Below, piece by piece: positions 44,109 through 54,971 of a stretch of 64,000 nucleotides of DNA. Position numbers and translations under genes: made by a program. The notes beneath the pieces are model-generated. The model made no database searches, was not told where the DNA came from, and saw only the letters and a program-made list of their open reading frames with translations. The DNA is taken from assembly GCA_016508695.1 (NCBI GenBank), contig VNKQ01000013.1, forward strand, positions 992,001 through 1,056,000, read 5' to 3'. The DNA is from Hyphodiscus hymeniophilus. Lineage: Eukaryota; Ascomycota; Leotiomycetes; Helotiales; Hyphodiscaceae. Position 1 is the stretch's first letter, and the number at the start of each line of letters is the position of its first letter.

Positions 44109-46445
44109 GCATTTCCCTCATGCTCGTGTATGGCATTATTGACGGCGTTTGGAGAAGGATACCCCGCTTCGTCATAGACAGAGGCTTATGTGAAGGAACG
44201 CAAATCTCAACTTTGATCAGCTCTTCCTCCCGAGATGAATACATTGCGCAGTGAGATTTGGTGATAATATGCTCCTGGGGGAACATTGCGAGGATGATAT
44301 TTTGGATCGTGGTTGCACATTCGGCTGTGACTGATCGAACTCGTTTTATTCAAGACCGCATGGAAGGCCGAAGGCTTAGTTCTAGGCTGTGTATCTGCTG
44401 AGTGAGCTCCAAAGTGGATTTGATAGCGAAATTGGCAAGTGAATATTTCCTGATCAGGCAAATCGAGTAGGCGTCTAGATAGAGTTGCAGGGCCTGCTAG
44501 AAAAGCAACTCCTAAAACATATTCTCAAATAGACGTTGAAAAACGAAGATTGAGCGAATTTACAATTATATCTTATGCTTCTACCTAGACTCGGTGTCAG
44601 TCCCGGTCATTGGCCTCCTCCCCTGGGGCTGGGTATGGAGGTCAAGAGACAACAGTATGCTCGCTCTAAATCCTTGAAGTGAGGACGTCCTGAGTTTTCA
44701 CCTCTCGTAATGCCCAGAACTCAATATAACTAGCCAAGCTTATGAATATAGAGAGGGAGGATGTATTTAAACCAAGTTCAACATTCTTCTGCCAAGGCGT
44801 CCTGACAGTGGTTTAATATACAGCAATTCTTCATTGTTTGATGACAAGGCTTCCGTTCAGTTACTCATCTCGCCTATGCATGTCAACAGCCTAGCTTTCC
44901 CCAGATGGTTTACTAGCGCCAAAGAATCTGCTTGACGTCGCGTCGTCGAACTCGTAGAAAATTGTAACAAGAACAAGACATGAACAAAAACCTTTGTGTA
45001 GTCACCCGTCATTGCGATAGTCCGCTGTGATAATATGCACAATGATACTTGCTCTGCTATGTCTGCACGAAACCTTTCACTCATAAGGATCACTCCTTGA
45101 TTATCCTCTTCTCACAAAAGAAGTCAAATTGCATTCACTTGAAGCCTCGTCGATCAATGTATCCGGGCCGCAATCATCAACAAGGGCGCTGTCGAAGTTT
45201 CCTTTTTGATCTGCAAGTTTTTCATCAAGTGACGGAGACTTCATGCTTGATCTGTTTTATTACCTTGCACAAGAACTATTTGCGCTACAGTCTTTTAGAT
45301 GTCTTAGAGCAACATCGGACAGACAGGAGAAATAGCCATGAGAATTTTGCGATGATTGCATGGACAACGTCATTGCGTCGGCAGATGTGAACAAAAGGAC
45401 AGGGAAATACTCGCACGTCTGTCATTTTAGTATGAGGGAGTAACTTCATGCTTCGACTTGAAACATAGTCGTTACCTTCAACAAAGGCAGCTCACGCGCA
45501 GACATGTTTTAATTGCGATGGAGCCGAGAGGTAATATCGGCGGGATAAAAAGAACATTATGTGTCTCGTACACCCCTCCTTCTTCGTATGAGTATAACTT
45601 TATGCCTCGACCTGAAATAGAATCATTGCTTTAACAAACAAATCATACGCAGGAGTGTTGATACGGGTATCAGGCGTTGCAATTCTCAATCATTAGTCCT
45701 TCTAGTGAGTGTTAGAAAGATAGCCTCATGCTTCGATTGGTATGTAATAATTACCTTGAATTGAAGAAGGCTAAGCGCCAAAAAGGAAGCTGAGTGCTCT
45801 AGGGTAACATCAGCTAGGGTAATAGGAAGGGCATCAGATTTCCTTCCTCTTACACGGAGCTCCACTCTCCAATTGAGCACAAAGATATTACCATATGTGA
45901 TCAGAATGTTTTACCTTCTTCATCGCTATCCGAGACTTCAGAGCCTTGCTGTTTAAAAGTGGTCTCAATACCAAGGAAGGGTTGTGGCTCAGCTGGCTGA
46001 TTCTACTGTCTCTGCCTGCCTACCACTTCGATGTCGGCTCCGGCTTTGACTTTCCATTAGCTTATCATGCGTTCTTTTGGGCAATCATGGCCGGGGAAAA
46101 GTTCGGCTACTGCCATACTATTTTCTGTTCCAAGTCACGATTGAGCCAGGTCTAGCTTTATTTTTCTTTTGATTTTCCACACAGATATCTGCTTCGTACA
46201 GAATACTTTCCCCAAAAAGCCTCGCACAACGTGTCAAGCCTTCGTCGTACTTCTAAAAAGAGCGATACAATTTTGATACAAAGATACCAAGTAAGCCTTC
46301 TCTATATTTGATACCCTTCCTCTCAGGTTCCCGCAAGGGATATGGGTACCCTGCACGTCTCAGCCTACAGCTGAGTACATTTGCCCTGCCTTGACCAACC
46401 CTTCGATCCTAGCTGCTTACCTGTTCTGAGTAGCTCAGAGGCAAG
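44109..46445. other. 2.3-kb gene-poor region
   Basis: No reading frame here has recognisable content. The central part carries degenerate repeats, listed separately. Low GC and short frames suggest relic DNA. Confidence 0.5.
45230..45790. repeat. Degenerate interspersed repeat, about four copies
   Basis: A motif resembling CTTCATGCTTCGAYTTGAAA, followed about 10 bases later by TTACCTT and an A-rich stretch, recurs near 45240, 45445, 45599 and 45730. Spacing falls from about 200 to 130 bases. Copies differ at many positions. Function and origin are unknown. Confidence 0.5.
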
Positions 46446-47373
46446 ATGCCACATTACAAGAGCGAATTGAATGTCGGCCTCCCAGACCAAGATACAGAGT
46501 ACGCAAATCGTCGAACCTCTTTCCCCGATCTCCTCGATTTCCCACAATCCTTCAGAACGATGACTCGCCGTATCCGATCTGCTATTTCACCATCCTCCGG
46601 TCCATCGTCTACTAATGGACCCACGACGCGAAGCCGTCCTCCACGCATTACTGCATCAAATAGTACAGTATCTGCCCCGACCACACAATTGCCCTCTTCC
46701 GGCACCGGAGTTAAGCATCAATCCTCAGTCAATCTTGTAACTTCACGCATTAATGCATCGGATGGTGGCCCGTGAGGTTTTGATGGACCAATTTCACGTC
46801 AAGTTGTTCTTGCCAACTTCAAAGGCTCAGGCCAAGAAGAGAAGATTCGCGCGTCCATGTTATATCGATCGTCCAGATGGACAGCGAGATGCGGGAGAGA
46901 TGTGGAAGACCGAAGGGTATTTCGAGGAGGTGGCTTGGGCGCACTACGAGAAGGAGCACAAGTGGTTGTTCAGAGACGGAAAGATCGAAGGCGATCTTGT
47001 CCAGCTCTCTGACGATGCTGACGAAGAATGGGACGATATCGAGGAAGAACATGTTGATGATGCCAATCCTCAGGTTACGGAGGCGCCGGAGAGCAAAGTA
47101 CCTGCCCCGACCACACGGTTCCCTCTTCAGAAGCCAGATCACTTGTGGAATACAGATAACCTCTCGAAATGCGGCACCGAAGCTAAACGTCAATCCTCAG
47201 TCAATCTTGAAACTTCAGCTTTTCGCCAGGCGGCTCGCCAGATCCCACAAGGTACCGGCTTAGTTCTTACAGATCGGGAGCGCATGATCCTCTGCTTCTT
47301 GCCCGACAACGAGCTGTGTCGACCGACAGCGATGAGGACAATGACACAATGGGATCGCCAATTCAACGTATGA
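46446..47373 (+). CDS. Orphan disordered protein with an internal duplicated motif
   Basis: ATG 46446 (context GCAAGATGCC) opens exon 1, ending at 46736. A 67-base GT-AG interval links it in frame to 46804-47373, total 286 residues. Exon 1 is Ser/Thr/Pro-rich. Exon 2 begins LFLPTSKAQAKKRRFARPCY and holds an ordered-looking stretch (GEMWKTEGYFEEVAWAHYEK, EHKWLFRDGKIEGD) plus an acidic patch. The motif APTTxxP ... GTxxKxQSSVNL occurs twice, near residues 77-97 and again about residue 200, matching a DNA duplication. No known family is recognised. The splice is inferred from frame and signals only, and the branch site is weak. After the stop, two other frames stay coding-like to about 47540, so the gene may be damaged at its 3' end. 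Confidence 0.4.
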
Positions 47374-47412
47374 CGCCTCAACCACCGCAAATAAGGACAA
47401 TGTCGACAGGAA

Positions 47413-47802
47413 GTGTTGTCTGTCGACAGCAACAATTTGCGACACGGAGGAGAGGGTTCGACAAGCAGCATTGGCGCTCTTGGAGTTGGGGGTGGAGCGT
47501 CTCAATCGTCAGACACTCATAGCATACACATTCGCATCGGAGTAAGTACAAATAAGGACTGTGGCCAATTCGGTCCATATTTATACTTACTGCGGTGCGA
47601 GCGTGTGTGTTATGAGTGTCTGACGACCGTTGACGACTACCTACCTCTCAAGCTCGCTCGTGCTATGCAGAAGGTTGCCGTGAAGAAGAAAGACTTCAAC
47701 AAATACAATCCCAACTGCTCGCTGCCTACCCTCAAGCGCATTCGGTTGTTGTGCTACCATGTATGGAGTATCCTAATCATTAGCTTTCTTCTCAGAAAGT
47801 AG
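47413..47802 (+). pseudogene. Truncated copy of an F-box-gene exon
   Basis: Bases 47559-47730 repeat 57892-58065 of the F-box-like gene with only scattered changes. The encoded core CGQFGPYLYLLRCERVCYEC, then AMQKVAVKKKDFNKY, is the cysteine-bearing segment of that protein. The upstream part of the frame (STSSIGALGVGGGASQSSD) is unrelated, and downstream the match stops abruptly at CTGCCTACC. There is no F-box, start codon or full-length partner, so this is a fragment rather than a gene. Confidence 0.7.
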
Positions 47803-49104
47803 GATAGTTGATGGTCCTGCAGGGGTCTTTGAGTTGTGGAGTCCCAATGTATTTCGTTTGTCTGAAAGATTAGGATAGTGGTTTCCTAGGTCATTTCAAG
47901 AATGGGGGTTCATGGCCTGAATTAGAATTATTGTCCCAATGCATTTGGATGATTGACCCCTTCCATCTCAGCAGCGCGTAGATGTATCTCCGAGCTCCGC
48001 GTGACACTGCGTTGCCTGCCCTTCCCACCTCTAAAATACACTTGGGAAGCAAAATTGATTTTGAAGCGCCAATGTGCAGCAGAAGCAGCAGAAGTAACGG
48101 CACAGCTGATGAAGCAAGGAGTCCAATGAACTTGTTACGAAATAATTCAAAGAGGGATGAGTACTGTAGATGCACTTCTACGCTACGTGCGTGTAAAAAG
48201 ATACCTAGTGAGAAGATAGATTATAGGGTCACAAATAGCTTTTAGAAGTTGGAGATATATATAGACAGCTGTTCATATAGATGGCTGTCTGGGAATAACA
48301 TGTTTACAGCACAAAACACATATCGGCTTCGTATGAAAAATCAAAAGAATCAAAAGAGCTCAGGGGTTGGTTGACCTTCCAGTCAAAGCCCGATTCGGAC
48401 GCGCTAAGTACGAGTAGGGTATCACGTGATGTCTTCTCTACTGTTCTCAGCCTCGCCTCGTCGTTTCTTTTCCTCTCCTCTTCAACGCACAGTCTGAGAT
48501 CTTCTCTGTGCTCAAAGAAGCTGCTTTCTTGTGCAATAACCTCTGACATCAGTCCGCTTGTCTTGTTTTGCTACTGTTGGCTAAATCCCCTTGCTCACCT
48601 TTACGGCACTTGGAATTCCACTCCACACCACAATTTGCGGGGTATCATGGCCTCTTTCCGTCTACTTGATGCAACGCTCCGCATTGGCAGTTCTCCTAGT
48701 GGTTCATTGCCTCAATATAATATATTTAACACTAAGCGGTTCTTCCTGCTTTCCCGGCCAGCCGCTCCATTTTGCCTCAATTCCAGATTTTATTATTCGC
48801 CAGCCTTGAAACATTAAGCTTTTGTGGGCCCATCCATCTCCATTGATGAAGGATTTTGTCCAGCCACATGACAGAGCGTCGCATTGAAATCCCTTAGCGA
48901 TCAAGTGAAGCCATGCGATGCTAGGATCGAAGGGCCGCTTTCTATATTACAATGTCCTGAGAGTATTTCATTTAAAATGTCAATATCATGTGATTTAGAA
49001 GGCCTTTCAGTTCTCTGGACACTTAAAGTGTCTTCCTCCCACCTCGTTTTCAATATCTATGTTGTCTTCTTCGTCCCTGATAACTTTCTGCCCGTTTTAA
49101 AGAA
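47803..49104. other. Gene-poor DNA and promoter of the AA9 gene
   Basis: A minus-strand ATG frame at 48304-48549 (81 codons) has protein-like codon use but no recognisable family and an uncertain upstream exon. The last 300 bases are the promoter of the LPMO gene. Confidence 0.45.
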
Positions 49105-50392
49105 ATGAAGTCGAGTTTCATTTTAGCCGCTGCTGCTCTAGCAGTGCAGCAAGTTGCCGGACATGCTACTTTTCAAGATCTTTGGGTCAATGGTGTTGAC
49201 GAGATATGTACTCTCTTCTCTCAACAGCGAATGTGGACTGACTCTGCTTTTACCAAGGCTATTGTGTCCGGGTACCGCCCTCCAACAACCCAGTAACGGA
49301 CGTCACAAGTACAGATATCAGATGCAATGTGAATGGCCTGACAGGCGTGGCTCATAAATGCGTTGTTCCTGCAGGCTCGACGGTCGCAGTCGAAATGCAT
49401 CAGGTATGTTCTGGCTCTCCTCGCGCTCTTGGCGTCTTTAATGGCTTATCTTATGGCGAAGCAACCTGGAGACCGCACTTGTGCAACAGATGCCATTGGC
49501 GGAGATCATTACGGACCTGTTCAAGTCTACTTGACAAAGGTAGCAGATGCTACAACAGCAGATGGATCCACAGGATGGTTCAAGATATTTGAAGACACGT
49601 GGTCTGCTGTTGCGGGCGCTTCAACCGGCTCAGACGACAATTGGGGCACAAAAGACTTGAATACCTGCTGTGGCAAGATGGCTGTTAAGATCCCATCAGA
49701 TATTCCATCAGGCGATTATCTACTTCGTGCGGAAGTCATTGCCTTGCATGTTGCGGGTCAACTTGATGGTGCTCAGTTCTACATGAGTTGTTGTACGTTG
49801 ACTTCACCTTTCTCCAACTGCTCACTTCTAATCACCCGGATGAAAATTGATGCTCCCCAGATCAGATCACAGTAACAGGTGGCGGTTCTGCCTCCCCTCC
49901 GACTGTCCTCCTTCCGGGTGCTTATTCGGCAAATGACCCCGGAATTCTGATCAATATCTATCAAACCATGACAACCTATGTCGTTCCAGGACCCTCCGTG
50001 TACTCTGGCGGTCTGATCAAGACAGCTGGCGCAGCATGCTCAGGAGTAGAAACCGTGACAACGACAGGACCCGCATACACAGGTGGCGGAGCTGTGGCTA
50101 CGAGTTCAACAGGAAAACCTAGCAGCGGAACTACTGTTGTGACGACGCTCAAGACAACAACATCCGTTGTGAAGGCCTCGACGTCGACTAGCGCACCTGC
50201 TACTTCGACTAAAGCTCCAAGCGGGTGTACAGCTGCTAAATATGCTCAATGTGGTGGGACTGGCTTTACTGGGTGCACAACCTGTGCGGTAAGTTCTCCA
50301 ATTCAGGATGAGCTAGGGAACTTGCTGATTATCTGTAGGCTGGATCCACCTGCTCTGCTGTATCGCCGCCTTACTATTCGCAGTGTGTTTGA
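49105..50392 (+). CDS. AA9 lytic polysaccharide monooxygenase with C-terminal CBM1
   Basis: Five exons (49105-49207, 49258-49403, 49462-49792, 49861-50288, 50339-50392) encode 353 residues. A signal peptide (SSFILAAAALAVQQVAG) leaves His19 as the mature N-terminus, one arm of the copper histidine brace; the second His is in VAVEMHQ (residue 82). The AA9 core has PPSNNPVTDVTSTDIRCNV, DNWGTKDLN, IPSGDYLLRAEVIALHVAGQ and GAQFYMSCYQITV, including the axial Tyr in QFY. A Thr/Ser-rich linker then leads to a CBM1 (AKYAQCGGTGFTGCTTC ... YYSQCV). The enzyme is secreted and cleaves cellulose oxidatively with a reductant and H2O2 or O2. Intron 1 must end at AAG (49257), because an earlier CAG gives a stop. 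It has no cellulase neighbours. Confidence 0.95.
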
Positions 50393-50874
50393 GATCATGT
50401 TCGAGGTAGAAGGGCTTGAGATGAAGTAGCGAGCTTGGAGGTGGAAAGAAGGACTGTATATATGAGGATGCTTGGACATCTACTCACTTCTGCCGTGTGT
50501 GCTTAATGGCTCCGTCCAACTCGCCCCTCGCTCACTCTCGTCTTACACAATTTCAATTAACTCCTCGTGATATTTCGGCAACAATGATTCAATGTATCGA
50601 GTCGAATGCTGAACGGATGCAGAATTTGATTTGTAGCCATTCTCGAAGCTGAGAAACTCCCACATCAACCTCATCCAATTTTGGGCTTCCTCCATTCCGA
50701 TACAACCAAAGCCGACTCAAATCCTTCACCACATAAGGGTTTTGTTCCCACCCGTTCACGTGCCGTTCACGAACCCTCCCATTCGTAAAGTCTCCTCAGC
50801 GCATCCAAAGTACTACTTGGGCTGGCCGGACTCATATCCCGAATAATCGTCACCTCCCCTTGATATCCCTCCAA
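50393..50874. other. Convergent 3' flanks
   Basis: The LPMO and kinase genes converge here. No gene is seen. Confidence 0.5.
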
Positions 50875-52536
50875 TCAGGTTTTCCAGTCTCTTCCCCGAT
50901 CTTCAAGTGAATCAGGAGTAGCCTTTCCCAATACAACAAATGCACCCCCCACCCCAGGGCCTTGCGATGACACACTAGTGGCCGGTGTCGATCTCGGTGG
51001 CGTGGTACTTGTGCTCGATCCATGCGATGCCGCGAAAGGACTCCATGTCGGCAGATATTCCGTGAGTTTGATGCCCAAGAACCCACCCGTGTCTGGCGTT
51101 GGCGAAGGAATATCAGGTACTATCACATAATCCCTTTGTGCGATGTCGTACTCGCTGGTGTCAATATCCCATTCAAGGGGTGGTTCGGGCTGCAGCAGGC
51201 CGACCATTGGGATCGCTGCTACACTTGGAGGAAGAATGGGTCTGTTTTTCGCCACGAAGTCAGCGGTCTGGAGAGCTGCTGCAGTACGGATGGCGAGGTC
51301 TGTTGACTTGGGACGGAATGTCGCTTCACGCATCATACATTCCATGATCAGCGTACGTAAGTTGTCCGAGTATCGTTGTCGCATGTCATCGGTATTGAGG
51401 CCGATGCTGTGGTTGTATCCTCTTCGGAGCCAGTGATTATCGGTACAGATTGTGGGTGGCGAAGTATCGTCGGCGTTGAAGTTTATGAAGTTTCCAACCA
51501 AGAGACAATTCATCACTGCACCGATTTGGAAGGTGTTTGAGCAGGCTCCTTTGCGCGGGTGTTGAATGGGGATGTGTCGGAAGGGATGTGCCATCCGTTC
51601 AGGCATACCGCACGTTTCTTCCTATGTCCCACATAGTCAGTCTTTTGGTTTGGAATTGAAGAGTGGACTGTACGGGGCAAGCAAGTTCGAAGTTCCCCCT
51701 CCGTGTAAATATCCCGCCATATTCATCGGTCTGGTTTTTATAGGCCAATACTTCAAGTGCTTCGCCGAAATCTGCATACTAGCCAACAATTAGCAATGGC
51801 TCCTGTGAGATCATTTAAAGACATACCTTGCAGATAGGAAGTCTAGCATGGTGCTCGTCGCGAAATCCAAGCAGAACTAGAATTACTGATCAGTAATGCA
51901 CAGTACCAACTGGACTGCTACCTTACTATTGTCAGGTTTAATATCGTAGTGACAGATCTCAGTATTAACCTTCCTCCCTTGCCGCCGTACCTCCGTAGGG
52001 AGCTCAGTTCCACGATGCATAGCCAAAGCTCCAATCGCCAAACAATTGAAAATGGCCCAAAGATCAGCCTCATCAAGCAAGTGATTCGGCGCCTCGCCCT
52101 CTCTAGCAATAAATTGATCCAAATCACCACCAGGACAGAACTCCAAATATATTCTCACCACATAATCCATGTCCAGAAACTTATCACCCACTCGATTGCC
52201 TCCATATTGTTTAATAACATGATTCGTAGGGACTTTCGAGAGCTTGGCTAGGATGTTACCTTCGTCGTAAGCGGTCTTCCCACGGAATATGTTCTTGTCA
52301 ATATCTTGGTCTGTGTCTTCGGCTACTTTGACTACGACCTTTGTTACTGCTGGGGCGCGCATGGGATCGCCTTTGTATTCCCATAGTCCCACGATATCGT
52401 ACCCACCTTTGCCTAAGAATTTCGTTCCCTTCCAGCCTGGACCTAGTCCTTGACGCCAGTCGGGCTGCGAGGCGAGGAAGGCGGCTACTTGGGAATTGGG
52501 ACCGCTTTCTATAAAGGGGACAAAGCTTCCGTTCAT
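50875..52536 (-). CDS. Serine/threonine protein kinase, divergent fungal type
   Basis: Exons 52536-51927, 51876-51827, 51778-51674 and 51621-50875 encode 503 residues; three introns of 48-52 bases. Kinase elements in order: a modified Gly loop FLGKGGYDIVGLW (residues 40-52), Lys70 in KVVVKV, EFCPGGDLDQF at the hinge, catalytic CHYDIKPDN|ILL (Asp198), and DFGEA (223-227). The acceptor of intron 2 is set by this motif: TATGCAGATTTC must open exon 3 to read KYADFGEA. The helical C-lobe ends TLIMECMMREATFRPKSTDL. The last 130 residues are Pro/Ser-rich and disordered. HRD is replaced by HYD, and the loop lacks the usual third Gly pattern, but catalytic residues are kept. This resembles expanded lineage-specific kinases of Pezizomycotina; the substrate is unknown. 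Confidence 0.88.
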
Positions 52537-53579
52537 GGTGAATTACTATTGTTATAAGTGTGTAGGTCTCTGCTCTGAGATCATAAGATCATAATATCGC
52601 AGGGGAGAACGGCATGCATATGACGCCCAGCCGAGCATTTAAGTTGGCAATCCGGGCGACGTGAATGAATGTTCCAAATATGAAACCTTCGAAAGATGGC
52701 GAGAGTTCTCTTTGATCCATTTACCGTGACAGTACCTCGTTTGTCTTTGATAGACATGTACTACTTTCCCTTCTTTGAAAGAGAGATGTCCTCCGACAAA
52801 GGATCTGACGATACAATGCCAAATCGGTAATTCGACGGAAAAGTTTTAGCTCAAGACAACTGAAGCGTCTTGTACAATACTATTCAGTGGGGAGGATTCT
52901 CAAAAAGAGTCTGTGGAAGTGAACTCCTCTCGGCGAAAGTAAGCATGCTGAGGGGATCTGGAGATAAAATCATAATGATTCACAGTAAGTTTCTAGGAAG
53001 ATCCCACTAGGTGTCCTAGCTTACCATGTCGCTGTGAGACCTCTACTGGAGGTCGAAGTAAGGTAAGCTATGGTGAGAACCCACTCGGGTATCAGAATGG
53101 AAAGAGAAACGAAGGAGTATAATATGGTAACGGCAAGAATAGCTTGGAGGGGCCGACTCAGGGGCTTTTGCTCCTCGCTAAGCCTTAGCCGTACTGTACT
53201 ATTCTCAGGGCTTCAGCGTCAAGCCACGGTCGTGATTCTTGAATCTACTTCGATCCAGAAACTTGTCTTTCAAGATTTTAATCTGTGTACTCAAGATTTG
53301 CACGCACTCTACTTAAAGGCCCTGATAAACAAGCTCGTCTTTGTCCTTAGGCCGAACATAGGGGTAAAAAGAGGGGCTCGAACCAAGGGGTGAGCTGACC
53401 GCAGCAAGGCTGATGGTCCCAACGTGCCTCGGTAGGCTATCAAGGCTATAGGCTATCATCAACATCATCGACCTCATCGGTATCGATAAAGGAAGACGTC
53501 AATTGCTACACACTTTAACCCTTCTGAGAATTGACTTTAGCAAATGAATCTCTACCTGAAGGTGGAAGATATATCCTAG
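52537..53579. other. Divergent intergenic region (kinase / DJ-1-like gene)
   Basis: Both flanking genes read outward. A plus frame at 53070-53393 has no conserved content. An inverted pair of GCTTACC / GGTAAGCT lies near 53020-53070, about 38 bases apart; its function is unknown. Confidence 0.45.
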
Positions 53580-54544
53580 ATGGCGACTATTAAAGTTCTG
53601 ATTCCAATGTCAGACTACGGCCACGATCCAACAGGTATCTCCAACTCTCCAGCACATGTCTACCTATACTAATGTATCAGCAGAAACAGCAGTTCCATAT
53701 GCAGCGTTTAAGAAAGCAGGCTTCGAAGTCCATTTCGCAACAGAGAATGGAAAGACGCCCGAATGCGATAGGAAAATGTGGCAAGGCATGACGCAAAAGC
53801 TCCTCGTACACTTATCTCACTTGCCCCAAACATCAGTGCCTAACCTCATCTCCTCAGGGCGCCACGCAATCTGCGGTCTCTGCCTACAAAACCATGGCCA
53901 GCACCCCCGAGTTCACAACACCTCTCAACTGGTCCTCGCCCACCTTCACGCTCGAACCTTACAACCTGATCTTCCTCCCGGGTGGGCACGAAAAGAGCGT
54001 GCGCCAGCTCATCGATTCGCCGGATATACACAAACATCTCGCTTCCTATTTTCCCTCCACCTTGAAACCGAGCGCGAAGACTGTGGCGGCCGTATGTCAT
54101 GGTGTAATGGTGTTGTCGGAAACAAAAGGCGAGGATGGAAAGAGTGTTATTCATGATTGTGTTACGACAGCATTGCCGGCTAGGTTTGAACAGGTTGCTT
54201 TCTGGGGGACGAGGGCTTTCTTGGGGGATTATTATAAGACCTACGGGGTAGGGAGTGACGACGTTGAGGCTTCGGTAATAGCAAGAAATTACTTAGGGAG
54301 AGGAGAAGTTGCTGACGAACATAGGTACGTCAAGTGTTGGACGATCCCGTGAAGCAGTATAAAAATAGTCTTGGGATGAGTCCGTAAGTTTTATCTTCTG
54401 ATGAGGAGTAAACGTGGTTGACCGACTGCATCTAGGTTCGTTGTCCAGGACGAGAAGTACAACTATATCAGTGCTAGGTTTCCAGCAGATGCAAAGTTGC
54501 TGGCGGAGAAGACAATCGCTCTGGTTTCAAGTTCAAGTGGCTAG
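53580..54544 (+). CDS. DJ-1/PfpI (class I glutamine amidotransferase-like) protein
   Basis: Five exons (53580-53634, 53681-53805, 53858-54274, 54325-54383, 54436-54544) give 254 residues. The fourth intron's neighbours matter: splicing 54275-54324 yields EASV-RQVLDDPVKQYKNSLG, which reads naturally, while reading through gives an early stop. Motifs are KVLIPMSDYGHDPTETAVPY, FEVHFATENG, LIFLPGGHEKSVRQL, and the nucleophile elbow AVCHGVM with Cys140. The C-terminus has FVVQDEKYNYISARFPADAK. The family includes Hsp31-type glyoxalase III/chaperones and many uncharacterised fungal members. Activity on methylglyoxal is possible but not proven by the sequence. Confidence 0.9.
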
Positions 54545-54795
54545 CGAAGTTTCTATTCATATTCATGGCCAGTATCCATGGGAAAAGATATTGTAGGAAG
54601 ACAGTGTGATGTAAAGTCCACGTCTCGAATTCTGCCTTAAGAGCCATACTTTCTATACGTGATCATGCTTCCTGAAATCTCAGCGGTACCTGATTCTTTC
54701 TTGTAGAAGTTCGTTACAATGTTCCCTTTCGAAGTTCTCCACATACCCGTATAATCTTAATTAACAGTGCCCTGGAATCAAACAGAGCAAACTTC

Positions 54796-54971
54796 GGCTG
54801 ATTGGCGTACGTATTCACTACTTTCTTGTAGAAAAAGTTTTCTAACCTTAAGTTTAGCCAATGGCAAGGCGCTTGACTACGAATCAAGAGATTGCAGGTT
54901 GTGAGTATATCTTCATCTGCAACGTATTTAACATAATACTAACTTGAAATTAGCGATCCCTGCATTAGTCA
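54796..54971 (+). tRNA. tRNA-Arg(ACG)-like locus interrupted by intron-like inserts
   Basis: The anticodon arm is perfect: CTTGA (54872-54876), loop CTACGAA with anticodon ACG (54879-54881), TCAAG (54884-54888). The D arm pairs GCC 54857-54859 with GGC 54868-54870. The T stem pairs GCAGG 54894-54898 with CCTGC 54959-54963, but the T loop (TT|CGATC) is cut after two bases by 54901-54953. That 53-base insert has GTGAGT, TACTAAC and TTAG, the spliceosomal signals, and it splits the Pol III B box. The acceptor stem GGCTGAT (54796-54802) pairs with ATTAGTC (54964-54970) using two G-U pairs. It is separated from the D arm by 52 bases that include another intron-like segment (54807-54852: GTACGT, CTAAC, AAG), leaving six extra bases even if removed. 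A T5 run lies at 54991-54995. It could be a pseudogene or a spliced tRNA-derived transcript. Confidence 0.55.

Noticed and set aside
48304..48549. 81-codon minus-strand ATG frame
   Set aside because: Codon use is plausible, but there is no family match and no convincing upstream or downstream exon.
53340..53440. Possible tRNA on the minus strand (TTGGTTCGAGCCCC)
   Set aside because: B-box-like sequence only; the T stem does not pair and no anticodon arm or A box is found.
54274..54352. Frameshift in the DJ-1-like gene
   Set aside because: An intron 54275-54324 with normal signals restores the expected sequence, so no base is missing.
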